Shown: positions 6,731 through 14,859 of the stretch, in pieces
How positions within the stretch are numbered: the first letter of the stretch is position 1
How the letters are laid out: the number at the start of each line of letters is the position of its first letter
Source of the DNA: Streptomyces sp. A1136
GTDB lineage: Bacteria > Actinomycetota > Actinomycetes > Streptomycetales > Streptomycetaceae
Reading direction: 5' to 3'
Length of the DNA: 33,012 bases
Assembly: GCF_004795055.1 (NCBI RefSeq)
Contig: NZ_SSBJ01000057.1
Span: 1-33,012, forward strand
Notes under the pieces: model-generated
What the model saw: the letters and a program-made list of their open reading frames with translations, nothing else
Database searches by the model: none
Told to the model about the DNA's origin: nothing
Position numbers and translations under genes: made by a program

Positions 6731-7387
6731 ATGAGAGAGCGATCGCCGGGCGCGTCCCGGACACAGAACCTGGAGACCCCGCGGGCGGCGGGAATGGCGG
6801 GCATCGTCTTCGCGATCCTGCTGGCGGCGGCGATCGTGCTCGCCCGGCTCGGTCTGCCGGAAGGCGCCGGCGGCTCCACCGTGGAGCTCGACTCGGGTCA
6901 GCGGGCCTCGGTGAACACGGCCGTGGAACTGGTCCCCTTCGCCGGCATCGCCTTCCTCTGGTTCATGGGCGCCGTGCGCGCACACACCGGCGACGCCGAG
7001 GACCGGTTCGTGGCCACCGTCTTCCTGGGCAGCGGCCTGGTCTTCGTCGCCTGCCTCTTCGGCTCCGCCGCGGCCGCCGGGACCGTGCTCTCCGCCCACC
7101 AGCCCCAGGACTTCGGCCGGCTCTTCGCGTACGAACTGCTCACGACGTACGGCATGCGGATGGCCGCCGTGTTCGTCTTCGCGACGTCCACCATCGGGCG
7201 CAAGCTCGGCGCCTTCCCGCGCGCCCTGAGCCTGGCCGGGCTGGCAGCGGGCCTGATCCTCCTGGTGGTGGGATCGTCCGTGCCGTGGTCGGAGCTGGTG
7301 TTCCCCGCCTGGGCCCTGCTCGTCAGCGGGTACATCCTGCGGTCCGCCCGGCGCGCGCGGGACCGGCCCGCCCGCGCCACCCCGTGA
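6731..7387 (+). CDS. Integral membrane protein, unknown function
   Basis: 218 residues from the ATG at 6731, with a weak GGACGG upstream; an internal ATG at 6794 is an alternative. About six hydrophobic segments are visible, including AGIVFAILLAAAIVLARLG, VPFAGIAFLWFMGAV, VFLGSGLVFVACLFG and AGLAAGLILLVVGSSVPW, with a basic C-terminus. It looks like a small conserved membrane protein of actinomycetes, and no function is recognised. It precedes the ferredoxin gene by 113 bp on the same strand, so it could share a promoter with the redox operon, but the gap is long enough for independent expression. Confidence 0.7.
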   Translation: MRERSPGASRTQNLETPRAAGMAGIVFAILLAAAIVLARLGLPEGAGGSTVELDSGQRASVNTAVELVPFAGIAFLWFMGAVRAHTGDAEDRFVATVFLGSGLVFVACLFGSAAAAGTVLSAHQPQDFGRLFAYELLTTYGMRMAAVFVFATSTIGRKLGAFPRALSLAGLAAGLILLVVGSSVPWSELVFPAWALLVSGYILRSARRARDRPARATP

Positions 7388-7500
7388 GGGCCCCCGGGCC
7401 GTGCGGCCGTCACCCCGATGGTCCGCGTCGACGGGCCCGAGCCGTCCGCGCGCGGCAGGCTGGTCCGGGGAGTCCCGGGGGTCACCGAAAGGACCGCACG

Positions 7501-7740
7501 TTGCTGAGGCTTGTCGTCGATCTCAACCGGTGTCAGGGATACGCGCAGTGCGCCTTCCTCGCGCCCGACGTCTTCGCGATGCACGGGGACGAGGGGCTTC
7601 TCTACGATCCACAGGCCGAGGAGGCCCAGCGCGAACGGCTGGCGCAAGCGGCCGCCGCCTGCCCCGTACAGGCCATCCTGGTGGACGACCTGGACCGCGA
7701 CCGTGACCTCACGGCCGCCGCGGAGGTCCGAGATGCATGA
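7501..7740 (+). CDS. [3Fe-4S] ferredoxin
   Basis: 79 residues. Three cluster Cys are seen: two in NRCQGYAQC and one in AAACPVQAI. The usual second Cys of a 4Fe cluster is absent, as in [3Fe-4S] ferredoxins that serve P450s. The start is taken as TTG at 7501, after a GAAAGGA ribosome-binding site. The frame reads through from far upstream, but only from here does the peptide (LRLVVDLNRC) fit the family. It passes electrons from the reductase encoded next to the P450 after that. Its stop overlaps the reductase start by 8 nt, so the genes are tightly coupled. Confidence 0.9.
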   Translation: MLRLVVDLNRCQGYAQCAFLAPDVFAMHGDEGLLYDPQAEEAQRERLAQAAAACPVQAILVDDLDRDRDLTAAAEVRDA

Positions 7741-9124
7741 AGTGACCCTCGACCACCTCAAGCGCGAGGGCCGGATCGTCGTCGTCGGCGCCTCGCTCGC
7801 CGGCCTGCGCGCCGCCGAGACCATCCGCGACAAGGGCTTCACCGGCGCGCTGACCATGATCGGCGACGAACCGTACGAGCCCTACGACCGCCCGCCCCTC
7901 TCCAAGAGCGTCCTGCTCGGCAAGTCGACCGCCGAACGCACGGCGCTGCCCCGCCGCCGCGCCATCGACGCCGAGTGGCGGCTCGGCGTGCCGGCCGCGG
8001 GCCTGGACATGGCGGCCCGGCGGGTCAAGCTCGCGGACGGCGAGGAGGTGCCGTACGACCGGCTCCTGATCGCCACCGGTGTCCGGGCCCGGCCCTGGCC
8101 GAACGCCGACGAGGGCGAGCTCGACGGGGTCTTCGTACTGCGTACCCGTGACGACGGCGCGGCGCTGGCACGGCGACTGGACGCGGGGCCGCGGCGGGTC
8201 CTGGTGATCGGGGCCGGGTTCACCGGCTCGGAGATCGCCTCGGCCTGCCGGGAGCGCGGGCTGGAGGTCACCGTCGCCGAACGCGGCGACGCGCCACTCG
8301 TCGGTGCGCTGGGCGGCGTGATCGGGGCCGTGGCCGCCGAGCTCCAGCGGGAGAACGGCGTCGACCTGCGCACCGGCGTCATGGTGACCGGCCTGGAGGG
8401 CGACTCCAGCGGGCGGGTGCGGGCCGCGCACCTGTCCGACGGCACCACGCTGGAGTGTGACGTGGTGGTCGTCTCGCTGGGCGCCCAGCGCAACACCGAG
8501 TGGCTGGCCGGCTCGGGGCTCGGCGCGGGCCCGCGGGGCATCGCCTGCGACGCGGGCTGCCGGGCCTTCGACATCCGGGGCATCGTCACCGACGACATCT
8601 ACGTGGCGGGTGACGTGGCCCGCTCCCCGCACCCCCTGTTCGGCTACCAGTTCCTGTCGTTGGAGCACTGGGGCAACGCCGTCTCCCAGGCGGAGACGGC
8701 GGCGCACAACATGCTCAGCGTGAGCACCGATCGGCGCCCGCACATCTGGGTGCCGGCCTTCTGGTCCTCGCAGTTCGGGGTCAACATCAAGTCCGTCGGC
8801 GTGCCGTCGATGGGCTCCGAGATCATGATCGCCCAGGGTTCGCTCGCGGAACGCCGTTTCACCGGTGTCTACGGGTACCAGGGGCGCGTCATCGGGGCCG
8901 TCACCTTCGACAACTCCCGGTGGCTGCAGTTCTACCAGCAGCAGATCGAGTCGACCGCGCCGTTCCCGGTGCCGTTCCCGACGGTCGACCGGCGCCCCGA
9001 CGGCCACCGGCCCGTCCCGGCCGACTTCCCGGACCCGTCCGTGCCCACGCACGGACCGACCATCACCCTCAGCGGATATTCGCCGGCCGACCGGCGGATG
9101 ACGTTCACCCCCGCCGGGCACTGA
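7733..9124 (+). CDS. FAD-dependent ferredoxin reductase
   Basis: 463 residues from the ATG at 7733. FAD-binding Rossmann motif RIVVVGASLAGLRAAE at residues 14-29, the NAD(P)H-binding motif VLVIGAGFTGSEIASA at about 156-171, and IYVAGDVA at 289-296, which contacts the flavin. YDRPPLSKSVL near residue 51 is typical of rubredoxin/ferredoxin reductases of the oxygenase-coupled group. It oxidises NAD(P)H and reduces the adjacent ferredoxin. The last 50 residues, after the reductase C-terminal domain, are an unusual Pro/Asp-rich tail with repeated short Pro-x motifs. It lies within a ferredoxin-reductase-P450 operon, 25 bp ahead of the P450 gene. Confidence 0.93.
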   Translation: MHEVTLDHLKREGRIVVVGASLAGLRAAETIRDKGFTGALTMIGDEPYEPYDRPPLSKSVLLGKSTAERTALPRRRAIDAEWRLGVPAAGLDMAARRVKLADGEEVPYDRLLIATGVRARPWPNADEGELDGVFVLRTRDDGAALARRLDAGPRRVLVIGAGFTGSEIASACRERGLEVTVAERGDAPLVGALGGVIGAVAAELQRENGVDLRTGVMVTGLEGDSSGRVRAAHLSDGTTLECDVVVVSLGAQRNTEWLAGSGLGAGPRGIACDAGCRAFDIRGIVTDDIYVAGDVARSPHPLFGYQFLSLEHWGNAVSQAETAAHNMLSVSTDRRPHIWVPAFWSSQFGVNIKSVGVPSMGSEIMIAQGSLAERRFTGVYGYQGRVIGAVTFDNSRWLQFYQQQIESTAPFPVPFPTVDRRPDGHRPVPADFPDPSVPTHGPTITLSGYSPADRRMTFTPAGH

Positions 9125-9149
9125 CCCGCAGGCCCCGGAGGACCGCAAA

Positions 9150-10388
9150 ATGACCCACGGCATCCTGAGCGAGATCCTGGACTACGCCAACCGCGCGAAC
9201 CCGTACCCGCTGTACGAGGAACTGCGCAAGACTCCCGTCTTCCACGACGGGAGCGGGCCGTACGTCGTCAGCACCTACTACGAGATCCAGAGCCTCCTGC
9301 ACGACCCGCGGCTCAGCTCCGACGCGCGCAACCTGGCCGCGACGGCCGGGGACCCGCTGGCCGGCGAGGGCGACGAGGAGGCCACGGCCCTGCCGCCCAG
9401 CTTCCTCAAGCTCGATCCGCCCGAACACGACCGGCTGCGCCGGATGACGAACCGCCCCTTCGGGCCGCCGCACTCCCCCCGCCGCGTCGACGGGATGCGC
9501 GACGACCTCCGCTCCATCGTCACCGGGCTGATCGACAACCTCGGCGACCCCGGACGGATCGACCTGGTCGACCAGTTCGCCTACCCGTTCCCCGTGACCA
9601 TGATCTGCCGGCTGCTGGGCGTGCCGCGCGAGGACGAGCCCCGATTCCACGTCTGGGCGGACACCCTCGCCGCGAGCCTGGACCCCGATCCGGACGCCGA
9701 CCCCGCCGAACGGCAGCGCAAGACCCACGACTCCCGGATGGAGCTGGGCATGTACCTGGCGGGCCTGATCGAGGAACGCCGCAAGCAGCCCGGCGAAGAC
9801 ATGCTGTCCCAACTGGCCGTCGGACACGGGCAGGACGAGTCCATGTCGACCATGGAGTTGCTCAGCACCGCCGCCCTGCTGCTGATCGCGGGCCACGAGA
9901 CGACCGTCAACCTGATCACGAACGGGATGCTCACGCTGCTGCGCAACCCCGACGTGCTGGAACGGCTGCGCCGTGAGCCGGCGATCGCGCCGCCGCTGGT
10001 GGAGGAACTGCTGCGGTTCGAACCGCCGGTGCAACTGCTGCCGCAGCGCACCCCGCTGGTCGACATCGAGGTGGGCGGGGTCACGATCCCCAAGGGCTCC
10101 TCGATGTGGCTGATCCTCGCCTCCGGCAACCGGGACCCCCGGCGCTTCGAGAACCCGGACCGCTTCGACCCGGACCGCCCGGACATCCAACACCTGGGCC
10201 TGGGCAGCGGCATCCACAGCTGCTTCGGCGCCCCGTTGGCCCGTCTGGAGGCCCAGCTCGCCCTCACCGAGCTGGTGCGCCGCCTTCACAACCCCCGCCT
10301 CCTGGAGGACCCGCCGCCCTACCGCCAGAACGCCGTCCTGCGCGGCCCCCGCCACCTCCTCGTCGCCTGCGACGAGGTCCGCGCGTAG
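9150..10388 (+). CDS. Cytochrome P450
   Basis: 412 residues, a soluble bacterial class I P450. The I-helix oxygen-activation motif AGHETT is at 247-252, and the K-helix ExxR at Glu286/Arg289 in EELLRF. The heme-binding loop is LGSGIHSCFGAPLAR with ligand Cys358; Leu replaces the common Phe at the start of that loop. A purine-rich GGAGGACCGC precedes the ATG. It is the third gene of a redox operon, which supplies its own ferredoxin and reductase. The hydroxylation substrate is not evident: there are no biosynthetic core genes beside it, only a convergent O-methyltransferase. I do not assign a CYP family. Confidence 0.95.
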   Translation: MTHGILSEILDYANRANPYPLYEELRKTPVFHDGSGPYVVSTYYEIQSLLHDPRLSSDARNLAATAGDPLAGEGDEEATALPPSFLKLDPPEHDRLRRMTNRPFGPPHSPRRVDGMRDDLRSIVTGLIDNLGDPGRIDLVDQFAYPFPVTMICRLLGVPREDEPRFHVWADTLAASLDPDPDADPAERQRKTHDSRMELGMYLAGLIEERRKQPGEDMLSQLAVGHGQDESMSTMELLSTAALLLIAGHETTVNLITNGMLTLLRNPDVLERLRREPAIAPPLVEELLRFEPPVQLLPQRTPLVDIEVGGVTIPKGSSMWLILASGNRDPRRFENPDRFDPDRPDIQHLGLGSGIHSCFGAPLARLEAQLALTELVRRLHNPRLLEDPPPYRQNAVLRGPRHLLVACDEVRA

Positions 10389-10412
10389 GCCGGGTCCGGG
10401 CGGTGTTCCCCC

Positions 10413-10441
10413 GGCCCCGGGCGGCACGGCCGCCCGGGGCC
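10413..10441. terminator. Bidirectional terminator between P450 and methyltransferase genes
   Basis: 12-bp perfect arms (10413-10424 and 10430-10441) and a 5-nt loop, between the converging stop codons at 10388 and 10489. Confidence 0.8.
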
Positions 10442-10488
10442 CTGCCGGTTCGGCGTGTCGGCGGCGGGTGGCCGGGGACGAGGGACGT

Positions 10489-11157
10489 TCAGCGCTTGCG
10501 CGCCACCGTGAGGCCGTCCGCGATGGGGAGCGTGACCGACTCCACCCGCTCGTCGGCCCGCACGTGTGCGTTGAACTCCCGGATGGCCAGGGCGTTGCCC
10601 GTGGCGTCGGGGTGGACCGCCTTGCCGCCGTACAGCACGTTGTCCGCGAGCAGCAGGCCGCCCGGGCGGACGCGGGGCACCAGTTCGTCCCAGTAGGCGC
10701 GGTAGCCGGTCTTGTCGGCGTCCAGGAACACCAGGTCGATGACCGGCTCGGGCGGAAGGTCGCGGAGGGTTTCCAGGGCGGGGGCGATCCTCAGTTCGAT
10801 GCGGTCGGCGACCCCGGCCGCCTTCCAGGCCTCCTGGGCGATCCGCGTCCATTCCTCGGAGACGTCGCAGGTCAGGACCTTCCCGCCGGGCAGGAGCCCT
10901 TGGGCCAGGGCGAGCGTGGAGTAGCCGGTGAAGGTGCCGACCTCGACGATCCGCAGGGCGCCGCTGAGCTTCGCCAGCAGGGTGAGGAAGACGCTCTGCT
11001 CGTGCGGGACCTGCATTTCGGACGGCCCGCCGAGCGCGTGCGTGCGCTCGATCAGCTCCCGCTGGACGGGGGTGACGGGCTCGGCCTGGTCGACCAGGTA
11101 GGCGTACACCTCGGGGGTGAGGGGCACGGTCTTGACCTCACCGGGGGTTCGGGTCAT
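10489..11157 (-). CDS. Class I SAM-dependent O-methyltransferase (CCoAOMT type)
   Basis: 222 residues from the ATG at 11157, with AAAGGA 12 nt upstream. SAM-binding motif I is VEVGTFTGYS, and the acidic loop after strand 2 is LTCDVSEEW. The divalent-metal site shows LVFLDADKTGY and ADNVLYGG, as in caffeoyl-CoA and catechol O-methyltransferases. These enzymes usually methylate one hydroxyl of a catechol. The neighbouring P450 operon could create such a hydroxyl, but the genes converge and are not co-transcribed, so a joint pathway is only a possibility. Confidence 0.92.
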   Translation of the reverse strand: MTRTPGEVKTVPLTPEVYAYLVDQAEPVTPVQRELIERTHALGGPSEMQVPHEQSVFLTLLAKLSGALRIVEVGTFTGYSTLALAQGLLPGGKVLTCDVSEEWTRIAQEAWKAAGVADRIELRIAPALETLRDLPPEPVIDLVFLDADKTGYRAYWDELVPRVRPGGLLLADNVLYGGKAVHPDATGNALAIREFNAHVRADERVESVTLPIADGLTVARKR

Positions 11158-11316
11158 GGAGTCGGGTGGTCCTTTCGAAGGGTTGCGCGATCGGGCGATC
11201 GACGCGGCGGCCATCCTGTCCGGTCGCACGCCGCCCGCGCATCCGGTTATTCCCGGCAGGGCAACGAGGGCCGGGCCCCTTCGGAAACGCGTCGTCCGCC
11301 ATCTACCGATGCCCTG

Positions 11317-11326
11317 TCACATGTGA
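11317..11326. promoter_or_regulatory. 10-bp palindrome upstream of the M6 protease
   Basis: TCACATGTGA, a perfect palindrome, 47 bp before the TTG start of the metalloprotease. It is followed by an AT-rich stretch (AAATATTA) that stands out in this GC-rich DNA. Together they look like an operator with a promoter. No transcription factor is assigned. Confidence 0.4.
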
Positions 11327-11372
11327 AATATTACCTGCGCTCCTCGTCAACTCCCTTGGAAGGACGCCCGCG

Positions 11373-13718
11373 TTGCGCAGACTAGCCGTGGCGGGAGCGG
11401 CGATATCGCTCGCCCTCCTCGCCGCCACCCCCGCACTCGCCGCCTCGCCCCCGCCGTCCCCGCCGTCCCCGCCGTCCATGGCCGCGGCGGCCGGTCCGCA
11501 GGCCCAACAGGCCCCCGCGCCACCCCCCGCACCGCTGGAACTCGAACGCCAGGCCCTGCGCCGCCAGGCCCTCGAAGGGGTCGCGGCCGGCGGGGCCGGC
11601 GGCCCCGGCGCCCTGCGCCCCGAGCCCGACCACACCCTGCCCCGCCAGGCCAAGGTCGGGGACCGGTACGTCGAACTCGCCCAGGAGCGCAAGGACAAGG
11701 TCTTCGTGATCCTCGCCGAGTTCGGCGACCAGGTGGACACGACGACGGAGTTCGAGGGCAAGCCGCGCTTCGGCGGCACGCCCGGGCCACGCCACAACGC
11801 CATCGGCAAGCCGGCGGCCGACGACAACCACACCCTGTGGCGCAGGGACTTCGAGCGCGCTTTCTACCAGCGGCAGTTCTTCTCCGCCGCGCCCGAGTCG
11901 GCGAGCATGCGCGCCTACTACCGCCTCCAGTCCTCGGGCCGCTACGACATGGACGGCACGGTCACCGACTGGGTCAAGCTCCCCTGGAACGAAGCCCGTT
12001 ACGGGACGGACAACTGCTCCGAGCCCGGGCAGTGCCGCACCAACTGGGACCTGGTCCGCGACGCCACCACCGCCTGGTACGACTCCGAGCGTGCGAAGGG
12101 CCGTACGGCCGCCGACATCAAGGCGCAACTGGCCGAGTACGACCAGTGGGACCGCTACGACGCCGACCACGACGGGAACTTCAACGAGCCCGACGGCTAC
12201 CTCGACCACCTCGTCGTGGTCCACGCGGGCAAGGACCAGACCTGGGGCGGCGGCGCCCAGGGCAAGGACGCCGTCTGGGCGCACCGCTGGTTCGCGTACT
12301 GGGACCAGGCCGGCAGCGCGGGTCCGACGGGGAACAAGGCGGGCGGCACCCCCGTCGGCGACACCGGCATCTGGGCCGGCGACTACCTCACCGGGGGCGA
12401 GAACAGCGGGGCCGGCCTCTTCTCGCACGAGTTCGGCCACGACCTCGGACTGCCGGACCTCTACAGCTCGGACGGGGACAACGGCGTCAACTTCTGGTCC
12501 CTGATGTCCTCCGCCTCCTACCTCGGCAAACGCCCGGGAACCACAGGGGAGTTCCCGGGGGACCTCGACCCCTGGAGCAAGCTCCAGCTGGGCTGGCTGG
12601 AGTACACGGAGGCCGACGCGGGCCGCCGGACCCGCGCGACCCTCGGGGTGTCCGGGTACAACACCGATGACCCACAAGCCCTGTTGGTGCACCTGCCGCC
12701 GTCGCGCACCACGACCGAGCTGACCGACCCGTACGAGGGCGCGAGCCAGTGGTGGAGCGGCACCGGCGACTTCATGGACAACACCCTGAGCCGGACCGTC
12801 GACCTCACCGCCGCGACCGGGCCCGCCCGCCTGGACGCCCGCGTCTGGTACGACATCGAGAAGGACTTCGACTTCCTGACGGTGGAGGCCTCCACGGACG
12901 GCGGCGCCTCCTGGTCCCCGCTCCCGGGCACCGTGGACGGGACCCCGATCCCGGCCAAGGGCGTCTCCGGCACCTCCGCCGGCTGGACGCGGCTGTCCGT
13001 CCCGCTCGACGCCTTCGCGGGCCGCGAGGTCCGGCTGCGGCTGCGGGTCACCTCCGACGGCAACACCCACGGTCGGGGCGTAACCTTCGACGACATCCGC
13101 ATCACCGCGGACGGCGGCCGCGAGGTGCTGCGCGACGGGGCGGAACAGGGCGCGAACGGCTGGACGGCGCTCAAGTGGTCCCGTACGGAGGGCCGCAGCG
13201 GCACGGAGGAGCACCCGCGCGCCTACTTCGCGGAGAACCGGCGCTACACGGGATACGGCAGCCTGCTCAAGACGGGCCCGTACAACTTCGGATTCACCGG
13301 CGACCGGGTGGAGTTCTTCCCCTACCAGCAGGGTGTGCTCGTCTGGCTCTGGGACACCGCCTTCAGCGACAACACCACCAAGGCGCACCCGGGCGGCGGC
13401 CTGCTGCTGCCGGTGGACGCCCGGCCGGAGCCGCTCGCGTTCGCCGACGGCGCCCTCCTGAACGCCCGGGCGCAGACCTTCGACGCCCCCTTCTCGCTCC
13501 GTGCGAGCGAGCGGATCGTGCTGCACAAGGCGGGCACCCCGCTGGTGATCCCGGCGCGACCGGGCGTGGCGGTCTTCGACGACCGCCACGGGACCTACTG
13601 GAACGCGGCCCTGCCGCAGCTCGGGGTGAAGGTCCCCGACACCGGCACCCGGATCGCCGTGGTGAAGGAGGCCTCGGGCGGTGCGCTGACGACGGTCCAG
13701 GTGAGCCCTTCGCCGTGA
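11373..13718 (+). CDS. Secreted M6-family metalloprotease (immune inhibitor A type)
   Basis: 781 residues from the TTG at 11373, which has GGAAGGA upstream and gives a proper signal peptide (MRRLAVAGAAISLALL, then TPALA). The linker after it is Pro/Ser-rich, encoded partly by three 9-bp repeats. The zinc motif is HEFGHDLGLPD, with His352, Glu353 and His356, followed by the M6 Met-turn region NFWSLMSSASY. The C-terminal half holds beta-sandwich domains of the immune-inhibitor-A type (VEASTDGGASW, VTFDDIRITADGG). It is expected to be exported and to degrade extracellular protein. An upstream open frame is not supported by a ribosome-binding site. It converges tail to tail with the tsaD-like pseudogene. 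Confidence 0.93.
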   Translation: MRRLAVAGAAISLALLAATPALAASPPPSPPSPPSMAAAAGPQAQQAPAPPPAPLELERQALRRQALEGVAAGGAGGPGALRPEPDHTLPRQAKVGDRYVELAQERKDKVFVILAEFGDQVDTTTEFEGKPRFGGTPGPRHNAIGKPAADDNHTLWRRDFERAFYQRQFFSAAPESASMRAYYRLQSSGRYDMDGTVTDWVKLPWNEARYGTDNCSEPGQCRTNWDLVRDATTAWYDSERAKGRTAADIKAQLAEYDQWDRYDADHDGNFNEPDGYLDHLVVVHAGKDQTWGGGAQGKDAVWAHRWFAYWDQAGSAGPTGNKAGGTPVGDTGIWAGDYLTGGENSGAGLFSHEFGHDLGLPDLYSSDGDNGVNFWSLMSSASYLGKRPGTTGEFPGDLDPWSKLQLGWLEYTEADAGRRTRATLGVSGYNTDDPQALLVHLPPSRTTTELTDPYEGASQWWSGTGDFMDNTLSRTVDLTAATGPARLDARVWYDIEKDFDFLTVEASTDGGASWSPLPGTVDGTPIPAKGVSGTSAGWTRLSVPLDAFAGREVRLRLRVTSDGNTHGRGVTFDDIRITADGGREVLRDGAEQGANGWTALKWSRTEGRSGTEEHPRAYFAENRRYTGYGSLLKTGPYNFGFTGDRVEFFPYQQGVLVWLWDTAFSDNTTKAHPGGGLLLPVDARPEPLAFADGALLNARAQTFDAPFSLRASERIVLHKAGTPLVIPARPGVAVFDDRHGTYWNAALPQLGVKVPDTGTRIAVVKEASGGALTTVQVSPSP
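11451..11477. repeat. Three 9-bp tandem repeats in the protease linker
   Basis: CCGCCGTCC three times without mismatch, in frame and encoding a Pro-Pro-Ser linker just after the signal peptide. Copy number could vary between strains without breaking the frame. Confidence 0.8.
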
Positions 13719-13719
13719 C

Positions 13720-14806
13720 TCAGGCCGCGCCGCCGCCCGCGAGTTCCGCGCCGCGTACTCCAGCGGCGCGGACGGGTCGATCGTGAGGGCGTACGGGGCC
13801 GGCTCCACGCCCGCCCGCACCAGCAGGTCCCCGACGGCGGCGATCACCGCGCCGTTGTCGGTGCACAGCGTCATCGCCGGGACCCGCAGGGAGATCCCGG
13901 CGGAGGCGCAGCGCCGCTCGGCGAGGGCGCGGACGCGGGAGTTGGCGGCCACCCCGCCGACCGGCACCAGCGTGGTGACCCCGTAGGCCGTGCAGGCCGC
14001 GACCGCCTTGCGGGTCAGGACGTCGGCCACCGCCTCCTGCAGCGAGGCGGCCCCGTCGGCGACGGGGGGCTCCTGCCCGCGCAGCCATTGGCCCTCGGCC
14101 CAGCGGGCGGCGGCCGTCTTGAGCCCCGAGGAGGAGAAGGAGTGGGCGTACGGGTCCCGCTCACGCGGCCCGCCGGTCAGCGGCCGGGGGAAGGCGACGG
14201 CGGTGGGGTCGCCGCCGCGGGCGGCCCGGTCGATGGCCGGGCCGCCCGGGTAGGGCAGGCCGAGCACCCGGGCGACCTTGTCGAAGCATTCGCCGGCGGC
14301 GTCGCCCAGGGTGTCTCCCAGGTGCAGGATCGGCTCGCGCACGAGGTCCCGTACCAGCAGCAGCGAGGTGTGCCCGCCGGAGACGACCAGCACCACGCAG
14401 AGGTCGGGAAGCGGCCCGTGCTCCAGCGTGTCGGCGGCGACGTGCCCGGCGAGGTGGTGGACGCCGTACAGCGGCAGCCCGAGCGCGTAGGCGAGCGTCT
14501 CGGCCCCGGCGAGTCCGACCTGGAGGGCGCCGGAGAGCCCGGGGCCGGTGGTGACGGCGACCGCGTCGAGCTGCGCGGGCCGCAGGCCGGCCTGGTCGAG
14601 GGCCCGGCGCACCACCGGGTTGAAGGCGTGCAGGTGGGCGCGGGCGGCGATCTCGGGGACGACGCCGCCGAAGCGGGCGTGCTCTCCCCCAGCTACCGCT
14701 GGGAGGTGCCCCCAATGCTCGACGCGACGACGTGCGCGAGGAGTTTCCCGTCGCGCACGATCCCCGCGCCCGTCTCGTCGCAGGACGACTCGATGCCCAG
14801 CACCAC
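13720..14806 (-). pseudogene. tsaD-family (t6A carbamoyltransferase) paralogue, disrupted
   Basis: Homologue of TsaD, the catalytic subunit of tRNA N6-threonylcarbamoyladenosine synthesis. From a GTG near 14806 the frame gives VVLGIESSCDETGAGIV and then AHVVASS. It then enters a 32-bp hairpin repeat and meets TAG at 14693-14695. The family sequence resumes after the repeat (EHARFGGVVPEIAARAH) in a different frame. It continues with the metal site HHLAGH, VSGGHTSLLLV and LCTDNGAVIA, all well kept. Near the 3' end the frame misses a stop, and the natural TGA at 13720-13722 is reached only in the next frame. The essential streptomycete tsaD normally sits with tsaB and rimI; those genes are absent here, so this is probably a dispensable second copy. 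A sequencing error cannot explain a 32-bp palindromic insert. Confidence 0.8.
14685..14716. repeat. 32-bp hairpin repeat inserted in the tsaD-like gene
   Basis: The stretch contains CCCAGC, a 4-nt loop and GCTGGG (14688-14703), flanked by CCCCC and GTGCCCCC runs. GCTC flanks it on both sides (14681-14684 and 14717-14720). It resembles the short CTCCCCCAGC...GCTGGGAGGTGCCCCC repeats that I recall as common between genes in Streptomyces. Only this copy was seen in the window. Removing exactly these 32 bases rejoins ASS and EHARF in one reading frame. Confidence 0.7.
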
Positions 14807-14859
14807 CGCGGAGCGCCCGGGTCCGGCCGGCCGCCGGGTACCCCGCCCCCCTGGCCGCG

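Noticed and set aside
7501..10388. P450 operon as a partner of geosmin synthase
   Set aside because: Geosmin formation from farnesyl diphosphate needs only the bifunctional synthase, and the loci are 18 kb apart with the cob genes between.
11382..13719. Long extension of the TsaD frame antisense to the M6 protease
   Set aside because: It begins after the natural TsaD end and is a compositional artefact; the opposite strand encodes a clear metalloprotease.
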